64,000 nucleotides of DNA, taken from positions 28,717,879-28,781,878 of the forward strand of contig NC_065552.1 in NCBI RefSeq assembly GCF_022605725.1. The letters are read 5' to 3'. The number at the start of each line of letters is the position of its first letter. The first letter of the stretch is position 1. The translations under genes and the position numbers were made by a program. Positions 24,844-34,814 of this stretch are shown one piece after another. This DNA is from Anthonomus grandis grandis. Its lineage: Eukaryota; Arthropoda; Insecta; Coleoptera; Curculionidae. Under the pieces are notes generated by a model. That model saw only the letters and a list, made by a program, of their open reading frames with translations, was not told the origin of the DNA and did no database searches.

Positions 24844-25161
24844 CAATAGTAGTAATGAGAGTCAAAGAGTACAAAAAACTGGAACTAAAACTCCACTTGT
24901 GCGAATTGTTTTGCTGATAAGCTGACACTTGCGCACTATAACTGTGTTCACTACTTTTCAGGGCTTTAAATAAGGCATCCTGAAATACCAGCACCTCCTC
25001 CGCGGCTAGCTTTGTCCAGTTTTCTTTATACAGAATGTTCAAGTCTTCGGTGATGCTCCATAGTCGACTCACAGTCTCTTCGCGTAATGTTCCTATTATA
25101 TTAGTGTCGCTTTTTGGGTTAGTTTTTGAGGCGGCTACGGCTGTGTCTTGGTACAGATCTC
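24844..25161 (-). CDS. K2P potassium channel, exon with cap and pore-1 (third visible exon)
   Basis: This exon is 318 bp: 2 nt, 105 codons, 1 nt. The acceptor is TTTTCAG ending at 25162 and the donor is GTAAGT from 24843, both on the minus strand. It begins DLYQDTAVAASK after the split glycine and continues EETVSRLWSITEDLNILYKE. It ends HKWSFSSSFLYSLTLITTI plus the first G of the next glycine, the TxxTTxTIG signature of the first pore loop of two-pore-domain channels. The stretch between membrane helix 1 and the pore is long and forms the extracellular cap; NWT (residue 136) and NNS are possible N-glycosylation sites. The channel would carry background K+ current across the plasma membrane. 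The Tyr-Gly that completes the filter must come from the next exon, which is not in view. Both junctions are phase 1. Subfamily is not assigned. Confidence 0.9.
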
Positions 25162-25569
25162 CTGAAAATTAAGTATTTATTATAGTATAAAATAATATTA
25201 TATACTAATTAGTATATTGTACATTTTGTATAAGCGAAACTCTGCTAGAGGTTGCTGTTTAGGAATAAGACAAATTTATATTTTTATACCTAACAGAAAT
25301 GGATTTATTATTATTGGTCTTTTTCCTTTTAAATGGCTTTCGAATATCAAATAGTCAGCATCAATCTTTTTGGGTCAAAAGGTAATTTTTTTGGGTCAAA
25401 AAATAAACAGTCCTCATATGAGGACGCTGGGTTTATATAATATATGTAACCCCATATTGAAATATAAAAAAAAAACAAAAAAGTAAATACAAAAACTTCA
25501 TATATTACAAGATAAAACTAATGTACTGATAAAAAAATCAGAGGTGTTTATAAAACGTGAATTAAAAAA

Positions 25570-27308
25570 CTAATTTTTTTTATGAAAATTGTTAAAACAA
25601 TAAGGTACACAAAAAGTGACATTATATTTTGAACAAAATGTGCGGGGTTTACTTTGGCAGTTAAACTGACATCTCCTTTGCTTTTCTCTCTTGGCTACCA
25701 AGTGATTCTTACCATCATATTTTACGTTTTCTGTAACATTACTCCGAGACGTATTTGACACACTCAAGGGACGACCAAAGGCTACTCTTCTTCCATGACC
25801 AATCTTTAGGTATGAATAAGCCACATCCATCCTGAAGTCTTTTATGGATTTTTTTTTCCGGTATGGATCATGTTATAGAGAATTGAGCTATTTAAGATCG
25901 ACATGTCTATCACTCGAGTAAAAAGGCACCAATGCCATTTTTTGCCTAGTACTGATATGTGATGTTTTTCAAGCAACCAATCATGGTGGTCCACCCCTCC
26001 CATATGCTTATTATAGTTGGCAATCAAAAGAGGTTGTGCAACTGGAACACGACCACCTTCTTTTTTGTTCCACCTTTGTACAATAGTGGTTGGTAAAAGT
26101 GTATCAAAGTTGGTTGCCACCGAAACGCACCTGCTATCATTCTATTTGACTACAAGAATTTTTTAACTACCGTCAAAGTGCCAGTCATAGGCTCTCCCGG
26201 TTGCTTCTCGAGTTCTTTGGATGACTTGGTGGGACACTTAGATGATCGATTTTCCCTTATGGTTCCTGTGGCTCGGAAGCTTTTTTTTTTTAGACTACAC
26301 AAGAGGTCGTAACTCGTAAAAAATTTGTCAAAGAAAATAATGTGCCTTTAGGATTTTTTACAGTTTCCAGCATACTTGTTACGACTCTTGTCCCTAGAGG
26401 AATCTTGGGCTCTGCTGTTGATTTATTGTCCTTGACACAGTACAAAGCAAAGTTGTAGCAATACCCATTATCACTACAAAGCGCCCATAATTTGTATCCA
26501 AACCGTATAGGCTTTTCTTTGATAAATTGCTTTAGGCCATGGTGTCCAAAATATTTTACAATCATCTCATCAATCGATAGAAATGTATGGAAAACTCCCC
26601 ATTTAAAATTTAGTATTTATTGCCCCAAATAATGGCCCTATTTTGAATGACTTATCGTCTTTGTTATCATGTACGAGGGAATTGTTAGCAAAGTGAAGAC
26701 AAGATTTTATTTCTTTGTAGGCATTTCTGGAAAACGCATTTTTCATTAGAGGAACACCCAAATCATCTCTTTCAGACCAATAGTCTCTTTCACTTGGTAA
26801 GGCATGATAGCCAGAAAAAATCAAAAACCCGATACAAATTTTGAGGTCCTCCGAAGTTACAAAAAAATCATGTTTATTTTTCTGTTGGGCGTATGTCATG
26901 GTCTATGTTTGAAGAAGATTATAAAGATCGTCATCAAAAAACTTCTCAAATATTTGTAGTGGTGTTAATTCCTGTAATTTTTCTTTTATTTTGTGGAAAG
27001 CTTCTGCACAACCTTCTTCTTCAATATTTTCATACATGGGTTCTTCCTTAGTCCATTTTGGTGTCCAGGATTTAGTGCTGTATCTTCCGATTCCCAATCA
27101 TTTTGTTCTTCTACCTGTATCTCCACAACCCCTGGGACGTCCTGGACATCAAGCGCCCCTAAGTCACCATCGTCGATATCTTCTACGTCCGTCAATTCAT
27201 CCACCTCGGGAGGTAATAGCGCAATATCAGCATCTTTTTGGTTAGAATAGAGATATTTCACCGTATCATCTAAGTTCTTAAAACTATGTCTATTAATTTT
27301 TTGCCAGT
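25570..27308 (-). pseudogene. piggyBac transposase 1, broken
   Basis: The main coding part follows an AG acceptor at 27310-27309. It has an acidic N-terminus (LLPPEVDELTDVEDIDD), the family core (SEDLKICIGFLIFSGYHALP; RDYWSERDDLGVP), a first catalytic region SIDEMIVKYFGHHGLKQFI and, after a frameshift near 26345, IIFFDKFFTSYDLL with the second Asp. Then come TGTIREN, NKHMGGVDHHDWLLEK with the third Asp, and a C-terminal cysteine-rich zinc-binding tail (RCQFNCQSKPRTFC...). Frameshifts occur near 26600, 26345 and 25840, and stops near 26900, 26160 and 26140. All three aspartates survive in different frames. It cannot make a full protein. Confidence 0.85.
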
Positions 27309-27340
27309 CTAAAAATTATTAAAAAAAATGTAATAACCCA

Positions 27341-27360
27341 GTGTCCTCATTTGAGGACAC
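27341..27360. repeat. 20-bp perfect palindrome in piggyBac 1
   Basis: GTGTCCTCATTTGAGGACAC pairs with itself except at the central T/T position and forms the core of the inverted subterminal repeat. A related 16-bp palindrome, GTCCTCATATGAGGAC, is at 25410-25425 near the other end of the element. By position both are probably transposase-binding sites. Confidence 0.7.
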
Positions 27361-28759
27361 AGAGATTTAGGTTAGGTTTTCGGCTAAAAAAATTCAACTA
27401 GAAATATCATTATATTTAACAATATTTCTACATCTCTTTGGTTGGAAAACACACTAAAGAAAGTATCTTATCCCTGCTACTAAAGGAAATATGACCTATA
27501 GGCCTATAGCAGGTCTTTCTAGTCAAAATCTTTAAGAAACAACGTGATTTTTGCCGGACAAGTAAGCACAAACACTAGTAAATACCACCTGTAGAATATT
27601 GCGTAGACAGGCATTGCTCTAATGCGTTAGACAGCCGTTGGCAATCGCCAACCTACTCGGGCGCTCTCATCCCCATCAATTTCTGGCCTAATCAAATGAT
27701 GACGCTGGGCGCTAATGGGTTAATATCACAATATAGATCATAATATTATATAGTTAATTCTTAATTTAACTTTTAATTGTTAAGGTATTTTTTAATTTTT
27801 AGTTTTTTTTTAAGTTTTTTTTCTTTACTATACATCTATGTTAGCAAATATATATATATACGTTTAGTTTCCCTTTTATAAGCATAGATTTTAGATTAAA
27901 TAATAGAGCAATTAAATTTTTAATATTATCAAAGAGCATAGGCAGACTATTTATAAATTTTGTACAATTTCTACAATACAATATTCTAGGTCGCCACTTT
28001 CTCCGCAGATACAATTTTCTGTTAAGGAAAGGCCTTTTCTATATTTGTGTATGAGATATTATGTGTGAGAAGTTCTTAAACGCGAAATTACTCTTATTAG
28101 AGTAGTTGACAAACCAGCTAGATGTTCTTATTGAAAGGTAAAGAAATTGACAAACAAACGCTTTAAAGCTTTCTCAAAAAAGTAATCGCCACTCTTTCAT
28201 TAAATAATTTTTTGCTATTGCTTGAATATCAGAGAAAGGAATTTTATGGTTACTAATATTAACCAAATTAGTCGCACCTTTAGCTAGTTTGTCAACCATT
28301 TCATTACCTTTTACTCCAAAATGAGCTTTCACCCACACTAAAGACACAGAAATATTTTTGAAAGGAAGTCTGTGATACATTTTAACAATTTTTTTAATAG
28401 CATAATTCAATGCTAAAATTTTTGTTGAATTGAGCTCAAAGCACTCTTACTGTCTAAAAAAATTACGAATTTTTTTCTTTTCAGTAAATCATTTGTTAGT
28501 AATAGTATTAGTAGTATTTTCTTCTAAGCAGAATTAAAATTCCTCCTAAATGCTAATAAATCAGTTTAGGAGTATAAACTGAGGCTTTATCCGGTAATCT
28601 AATTTGTTTATGGAAGTTATTTCTTACGTTATAAAAGGTGCAACCTGTCCTTTTTATGTATTCGTCATTTTTCCAGTTCTTGTCAATGTTTTCAAGGAAT
28701 TGATTTCGCAATGAATTTAAATTGATGTTACCTTCATTACCTTCTATTACTGTTTTTCA

Positions 28760-28772
28760 GGTTTTATAGGAT
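28760..28772. repeat. Left 13-bp target-site duplication
   Basis: GGTTTTATAGGAT here is identical to 30288-30300 and brackets the nested LINE. A target duplication of this length is the footprint of target-primed reverse transcription. Confidence 0.85.
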
Positions 28773-30287
28773 GAATTGAATTGAATTGTCGAAACAGTGA
28801 TCTGCCAAGGCAGTTGTGCATTAGAGAAACCCATAAGGCTCTCTGGTCTGAAGGACTTAAAGTCACTCAGTACACTGAAAGTGTTATCCAAGTATTTGAA
28901 CCTGGCGCGCGTGAGTGCTGGGCACTCCCCGACTACATGGTCAATGGTTTCATCCTCCTCACAGCATCATCGGCATTCCGGGTTGTCCGCAATACCGATA
29001 GTATGAAGATGGCTTCTTAAGTACCAGTGACCGATTAAAAGACCTGTCACTAGCCGAATTTCGCGTCTTTTTAGGCGTAGTAGATTTTTGGTAAAACAGG
29101 CAGAGGGCCCACCTATGTGTGCTTTGGCCTGTCTCATACCAAGGGACTCAGTCCATCTTCGATGGGTCCACTTGTCCAGCAGACCCTACATGGGCGCGAT
29201 CGCAACGCATTTGGCGATACCAACTATGGGTTCCGGCCCCATCGGCACATTCGCGGATCCCAGTCTGGCAAGAGAGTCCGCTTCCTCATTACCTGCATGA
29301 CCTGCGTGGCCAGGTATCCAGACGATCTGGACCCTGCCAACCTGCACCAGTTTTTTCAGGACTTTTATGCACTCTAGTACAAGCTTGGAGCTTACGTTTG
29401 CGGCCGTGATAGCCCTAATACAGCCAATACTTCGGCCTGGAAGACAGTGGCGTGCCCCCCCAGAGAGTATGCCCTACTAGTATGTGGGATCCCACCACAA
29501 AGCCCTGATCCAGCTCTGTTATTCATTCTGGAGCCATCTGTGTACCAGATGGTCCAACTATTTAGCAATGCAGGTCTGTTGTAATGCTGCCACTCCTCTC
29601 TGCCTGCAATGTGCGTCACGAATCCCTCGCAGTCCACAGTCACTGGAGCCATGCAGTCACTGCCCATCAGAAGGAGACATTCCTGTATGGCCCGTGACCA
29701 AATTTTTGCGTGACCGGTCTCGCCAGCACGTAGTTCGCCGAGGACGTATAGCCTGTACGAAGTCCTCATTGCCTCGAATTGCACAACGAGTTCCAGAGGC
29801 GGAAGGCTCAGCAGAGTCTCAAGCGCTCTAGTTGGCGCCGTCCGCATGGAACCCGTTATGCTGAGGCATGCAAGACGTTGGACTTTGTCCAGTTGAGCAC
29901 GGATTTTCGCTTTCTCCGTACATAGCCACCAAACGATAGCCCCGTATGTAAGAAGAGGTCTCACAATGCGCCAGTAGATCCAGTGGAGGATCTTAGGAGA
30001 CAGACCCCAGGTATTGCCAAAAGCCCGCCTGCAGGCCCATAGTGCGCAGGTGGCCTTCTTCATTCTGGTGTCTGCATGATCGTACCAGGAGAGTTTGGGA
30101 TCTGACTTGATTCCCAGAAATCGAACTGTCCTGGAGTAATGCAGCTGCACGCCACCTAGAGATAACAGGGGGTGTACCAAAGTTACGTCTCCTCGTGAAT
30201 AGTAGAAGCTCTGCTTTTTTGGGGTTAATCCTGAGACCCCCCGAGAGGCACCATATGTCCAGCATACGCAGGGCTCTTATCATAGGG
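28773..30287 (-). mobile_element. R1/LOA-like LINE, 5'-truncated, nested in another LINE
   Basis: A 1515-bp insertion, GC-rich compared with its surroundings. The minus strand carries the RT C-terminal half (LDIWCLSGGLRINPKKAELL, with LLFTRRR following, at about 30270-30180; after a frameshift VRFLGIKSDPKLSWYDHA; IYWRIVRPLLTYGAIVWW). RNase H follows (WYTDGSRMNNRAGSGLCGG, then VWIPGHAGHAGNEEADSLA in another frame near 29320-29270), and a C-terminal zinc knuckle and tail (RARFKYLDNT, about 28900). The 3' end is a short AATTC repeat at 28773-28788. Perfect 13-bp duplications of target flank it. It is 5'-truncated within the RT, so it was dead on arrival. The fragment at 7155-7345 is the same family. 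Confidence 0.9.
29392..30180 (-). pseudogene. RT thumb and RNase H part of the nested LINE
   Basis: An open frame of 262 codons covering the RT C-terminal region (TMRxAPTRALETLLSLPPLE-like) and the first half of RNase H with the catalytic WYTDGSRMN and EVLAVL segments (the D and E of the RNase H site). A frameshift near 30180 separates it from the upstream 96-codon piece (29993-30283) and another near 29400 from the rest of RNase H. Because the element is truncated, the frame has no start of its own. Confidence 0.8.
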
Positions 30288-30300
30288 GGTTTTATAGGAT
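30288..30300. repeat. Right 13-bp target-site duplication
   Basis: GGTTTTATAGGAT is identical to 28760-28772. Removing 28773-30300 rejoins the interrupted host LINE. Confidence 0.85.
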
Positions 30301-31400
30301 TTGTCTACATCTATTGGACAAATGCAGGGAGTGAAAGATTAATGTATTTTATTCTTAATTTGCATTAGCCAGTAATAACTTGAGATCAGTAAGCGAATTT
30401 TCTTCTTTGACCAGTATTTATTATTATTGACCAAAATTGACAATTCATTATCCTTATTGACAATGATACTTTCTTTGTTATTCATTTTGAGTAAAAAATG
30501 TTTCATAAGTAATTGACAGTGGAGAGTCGGTGGCTTCTACTTCAAGGGCGTCATCATCAGAACCAATGCTTTTACGAAGGTACTTGTTTAAAATAACTGC
30601 TTTTTTCTTATGGTTGCATTCCGCAGAGAATCCATAAAATATACTGCCATCATCAATTATTATTGACTTGATAAATGATTTGTAAAAAGGCGAATATATG
30701 AAAGCGTCTGCTATCTATCAATTTCGGGAAAAAGCTCTATCATATATTTAACCCGTTCTCTATTTTCTTCATAATATATTCTTTTTAATATGCTGTTTAA
30801 GGTCTTTTCATAATAGTTTTTTTGTTTAAGTACAGACCCAGATACTTTTCCGTAGTCCTGCATGAAATTGAGTCATTTCCAAATTGAAACTGACTTAAAG
30901 AAGAATTTCTACTTTTTGACAAAATACACATTTCAGTTTTTACCAGGGACAAAGTAATATCATGCTTCAAGTCTCAAGCACTTGTTTCAAAATAACTGTA
31001 AAGGTTATCTACACTTTTCTGTAATGTCTTATAGGTAGAAAGTAAACATATATCGTCAGCAAAATGAATTATGCTAGAGTTCTTCCTTCTAGTATTTTCT
31101 AGGTCTGATGTATCATTAATGTATAATAAGCAACTTATGATACCACCATGGGACAGGCCTATTTTACTCGTCCCTAAAGATAAGATACTCATTAATATAC
31201 ATAAGATCATTTGTATGTATAAAAGTTTTTTGTTGATGGTATAACTCTTACATATTTTTTATGATTTGCTTTATAAGTATAATATCATTCATTCTCCATA
31301 TCACTTTAATAAAATTAAAATTATATGCTTCCTGAATATTAAGAAATATGGTTATCAGCTTTGTAAAGCCCACTTCAATATCCAATATTAGGTTTGCGAA

Positions 31401-33739
31401 AAATACGTATACTTACGTTTTAAGAAAATTAATCTTGTATAAGACCAACATAACATTGAGAGATTTTATAAATTTAACTAAAAATATTTGATCCTTTGAG
31501 GAAATAACAACTTGTGTTTAAAAAGAATAAAGCTGAAAAAAAATAACAACAAACCTAAATTTAGTCTTTAAATCCTGTTTGTCCTCTTCTTAAAACCCCG
31601 TATTTAAGAAGACGTTTCCGTATTTCTTTGTGGCTTAACAAAGCTACGACAATCACACCTACGCGATAAGGGCTTACGTCTTTAACGTTTGAACAAGTAT
31701 AAGCGCCTGTTGTGACTCATTTTTATCGAAGTTTATTCTTTTCGAGGCATATTTTTATTCGTCCCGATTTTAGTTTGCAATAATAAATATAATCACTAGT
31801 CCAGGTTACTCCTTGAATCTGTATCTGGCAAAATAGTCGTAGAGTTATCTATTTCTTCTAAATCAAAAAACTTTTAAGGTTTTTGTTTAACTGTAAGTTA
31901 TTCTTTACTGATGTTGCTTTCAGAATATCATGAACAATTAATTACTTTTTTTGGACTCTGACCCAGACGGTAACTGGACGGCGAGGTTTTCTTGCGTGAT
32001 TGTTTTATTAGCTTCAACCAGTAACATTTTTATTTCAGAAAATGTCAACAGAAACTGTGGCTTTAATCTTAAAATTTTTAAAAACTTTAATCAATTAAGG
32101 CTTTCGTATCCATCTAGTGACCATATACCAGTTGGTTTAGATTCTAATTTTTTTTTGTGAAAGTGCGAGTTAAATACTGTTGGGCGCCAAAAGGTTAAAG
32201 CGAATATAGTTCTTATCACATTCTGTAACAAAAAAAAGATAATAGATAACTAGCCAGGTTATCATCTTCTAAGAATATTAAGATCAGGTAAAGCTTTTAA
32301 ATTATTTATTTTAATTTTTACTTAATTATGACTTTAATTTGCTTCTCTTTCAGATCGACCTATCTGCCATATTTATTTCTTGGCTTAACAACATTTCCGT
32401 ATTTAGCTATATTATTAGGAATATTAGTAAAATAAGTATAATGCGGTTGGCTTCTTTTTGGATATTGCAGCAAATAGAGCTCACAAACTGTGTTACAAAT
32501 TCGATATTAAGTGTGATAAATGTCATTTTCTTTCTGGTTTTTCTTTAGAAAAAAATTCACTAATTAGCCAAAAGTAAACAAACTGTCAAAATAATAAAAT
32601 ATTTAATCAAAGCTTGCCTAAACGCGAAAATCAGTGCCTAAGATTTGAGGAATGTTACTTTAATTTTATTATTTATTAACGTCTCTTTATGTTAGTTTTT
32701 GAGCTTTCTTTATTAATGCATTATTTAAAAAAAGTATTTGTTTTTAATTCTATTAAAGCAACAAGAACTATATTTTAATAACGAAGTTCGTTTACTTTTT
32801 AGCACCAGCGAAAAGAAGGATTTAGCATAACTACAGCTGTGCCTAATATCAATGATAATATACTCAAAGCTTAAGGTAAAAGAGAGACTTGCCCATTTTT
32901 TCTTAGTAAAACTTTTGACACCATATATCCTATGTTGCTTTTGTTTAACCTATACTATAATATTTTTTTAAACTAAGCTTTTAGATCATAATACGCCTTA
33001 TTAAATATGATAGTGCCTAAAAGTTTTCGCTTGGAAGGAAACGGATTCCGCAAACATGGGACCTTTATTATTTATTACTTTACAGCGAATATAAGAACTC
33101 GTTGAGTCAAAATACAAAAGATAATCAATTATGTTACAAATTTTCTAATACTACTCCGATTAAGTTAGCTCTCATACTAGGCAGGATAAGTCGGTAACAA
33201 GAATTAAAATTAATGGGGTCATTATTTTAGTAGCGTAGTCGCCGCCTAACTAAGCGCCTAGTCGAACCTTGGAAAGAGACCCAATTACTGTACACTACTG
33301 AGGTCTAAAAGAATTGTCTGGATAGTCCCAGGCCCATAGAAGAAGAAGGAGACATACGCAGGGACTAGTGTCTGGTGAGGTATCAACGTAACAACCAAGG
33401 TTTTAGGCACTTTCTTGGGCCATCTGTCAGTATAAGGCCCCACCAAGCTTGCCTAGCCAACGTAGGGGGCTGCCTACCCTTTGAATTGGTGGAAAAGCTC
33501 TATGGATATAGTAATGGCACCTATTCCACCTATCAGGTGGCACCTGAAAACTGCCTAAAAGCTGCTTTCATCGAAGAGAATACAGTGATGGCTGCCGGAT
33601 TTTCTTGAAGGGAAAAGTATCTCAGGCCAGCGGTTCAACTTTTCTATAATTCCTCAGATACATCACCCCAATGTAACACTTAAGCATACGCACTATGTGT
33701 AAAAGATGACAACGCATCATCACCCAAATAACGTTGGTA
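31401..33739. other. Non-coding stretch with a complex island (31570-31790)
   Basis: No gene could be supported. The block 31570-31790 is GC-richer and non-repetitive. It includes an AP-1-type TGACTCA (31713-31719) and a T-box-like TCACACCT (31653-31660), and may be an intronic regulatory element of the channel gene. Bases 33190-33740 are also GC-richer; lying directly upstream of the R1-like LINE on the same strand, they may be its degraded 5' part, but I read no diagnostic motif there. Confidence 0.4.
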
Positions 33740-34450
33740 ACACAATCATTTGCGGTTAAAAACGGAAGAGTATCACATGACATACTTATGTCCGACTATA
33801 GGATGTTTTGATTCGAAATCGCTTCATATAAAGAGAAGGCGCTTCTTAATAGAAACCCGAGGGCGACCGACAGGACCAAATTTTAGGAGTGCATTGAAGG
33901 GTCTGTCAATACTCTTGGTGAAGCCATATTTTCCAAAAAAACTTAATGCATAGATAAGCTAAACAGTGTAATTATTAATTCTCACGAGGAAGCACGTTCT
34001 ATCAGGAGAGTTAACGCCAAGAAATTGCCCTGGTGGAATTACACTCTAGACCATCTTAAATAAGAAAGTTGGACCAACGCGCTCTCACGGGGAAAACTTA
34101 AGAGAATTGAGATGTATGCTTAATAGATAGAAGAAAGCTCAAAATAAAGTCCGACTCTTTAAAGGAGACTGCTAGCGCAAGTTCTGTGAAAAGATAGAAC
34201 CTCTTTTAGACACAGCTCGTCTTCTAAAGCTGCTGGGCTCTAACAGGAAAACTGAGATATGATGCATAAAAAAAGTAAATTATAGACCTTAAACATAGAA
34301 GAGAACATCGAGCTTTTTCTGAAAACTTACTTTCCTGTAGAAAAAAGCATTACTCCTTATGGTGAGGCACAAGAGCTCAAGCCCGTCTAAAAGATTGATA
34401 AAGAAATAATTACAAACGAAGCCGTAGCTAGGGCAGTATGTGTGTTTAGT

Positions 34451-34738
34451 TTATACAATGCTTTCATTTCAAAACAATCCACCCTTAATAACTTTCTTAA
34501 AAAAAAAAAATTCTTTATTTCTAGACATTTTCGCTAACTATTTGCTTACACATTTATTGATTTCATTTTTTTTGGTACCGTTGAATAGAGAATTTTACGC
34601 TCCTTACTATGATGTATCACACGATGGGGGTTCCCATTTGACATATTAAAGTGAGGTTAGCTGGAGGTGAGGACGTGATTGACAGAACTTCAGTAAATGC
34701 TTTTTATTAAACGTCCCCCTGTATATCTAATTTGACCT

Positions 34739-34772
<34 letters not shown>

Positions 34773-34814
34773 TTATTAAGGGTGGATTGTTTTCAAAATA
34801 AAAGCACGGTATAA
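34451..34814. mobile_element. Foldback/MITE-like element with ~45-bp imperfect inverted repeats
   Basis: The left arm reads TTATACAATGCTTTCATTT then AAAACAATCCACCC and TTAATAACTT. The reverse complement of the right arm reads TTATACCGTGCTTTTATTTT then AAAACAATCCACCC and TTAATAACTT. Arms of about 45 bp thus match with few differences and enclose an A-run on the left and a T-run of about 30 on the right. Inside is an inverted copy of the repeat also found at 9355-9450, next to CCCCCTGTATAT. The structure interrupts the LINE at 33740-36290. No clear target duplication was found, so the exact ends are approximate. Confidence 0.65.
34592..34672 (-). repeat. Dispersed ~90-bp repeat, copy 2
   Basis: The reverse complement matches 9358-9445: CTCCAGCTAACCTCACTTT, ATATGTCAAAT, GGAACCCC, ATCGT and CATCAT in the same order. 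It lies wholly inside the foldback element, so it was either part of that element's family or was captured by it. Confidence 0.6.

Larger units (their letters stand above)
25408..27719 (-). mobile_element. piggyBac-family element 1 (degraded)
   Basis: The 5' end, on the minus strand, is TTAA (27723-27720) followed by CCCATTAGCGCCCAGCGT, the usual piggyBac layout of a TTAA target and a CCC terminus. An inverted subterminal copy, AACCCAGTGTCC with the perfect palindrome GTGTCCTCATTTGAGGACAC, lies at 27335-27360. Near the other end is GTCCTCATATGAGGAC at 25410-25425, followed by GCTGGGTTT. The outer 3' TTAA was not found, so the left boundary is approximate and the end may be lost. The element lies in the 13.9-kb intron of the K2P gene, on the same strand as the gene. 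Confidence 0.8.
27930..31400 (-). pseudogene. LINE with RT and RNase H, split by a nested LINE
   Basis: On the minus strand the RT half lies at 31400-30301. It shows a motif A-like FLNIQEAYNFNF (about 31350), GLSHGGIISCLLYIND (about 31170-31115), the catalytic box HFADDICLL (about 31070-31045) and a later segment LSQFQFGNDSISCRTTEKYL. Reading resumes at 28759 with KTVIEGNEGNINLNS and RTGCTFYNVR, then RNase H pieces: LPDKASVYTP, FLDSKSALSSIQ, and VWVKAHFGVKGNEMVDKLAK (about 28345-28285). A cysteine motif NCICGESGD follows near 28010. The gap is exactly the nested element at 28773-30287 plus its duplicated target. It is Jockey/I-like by its RNase H and is riddled with stops. Confidence 0.75.

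Noticed and set aside
25365..25402. Two copies of TTTTTGGGTCAAAA as a possible piggyBac end
   Set aside because: They are short direct repeats without TTAA or CCC termini, so the missing 3' end of piggyBac 1 cannot be placed there.
28781..29831. Several GC-rich plus-strand open frames (70-115 codons)
   Set aside because: They are antisense to the RNase H and C-terminal part of the nested LINE; the minus strand gives the recognisable protein.
31951..32160. 69-codon frame beginning MDSDPDGNWTARF
   Set aside because: No similarity to a family known to me and no supporting context in an AT-rich intron.
32339..32548. 69-codon hydrophobic frame
   Set aside because: Isoleucine and serine richness follows from AT-rich DNA; no evidence of a gene.
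34740..34769. Long T-run as a poly(A) tail of a minus-strand retrogene
   Set aside because: It is matched by an A-run on the other arm and lies within paired inverted repeats, so a foldback element explains it better.
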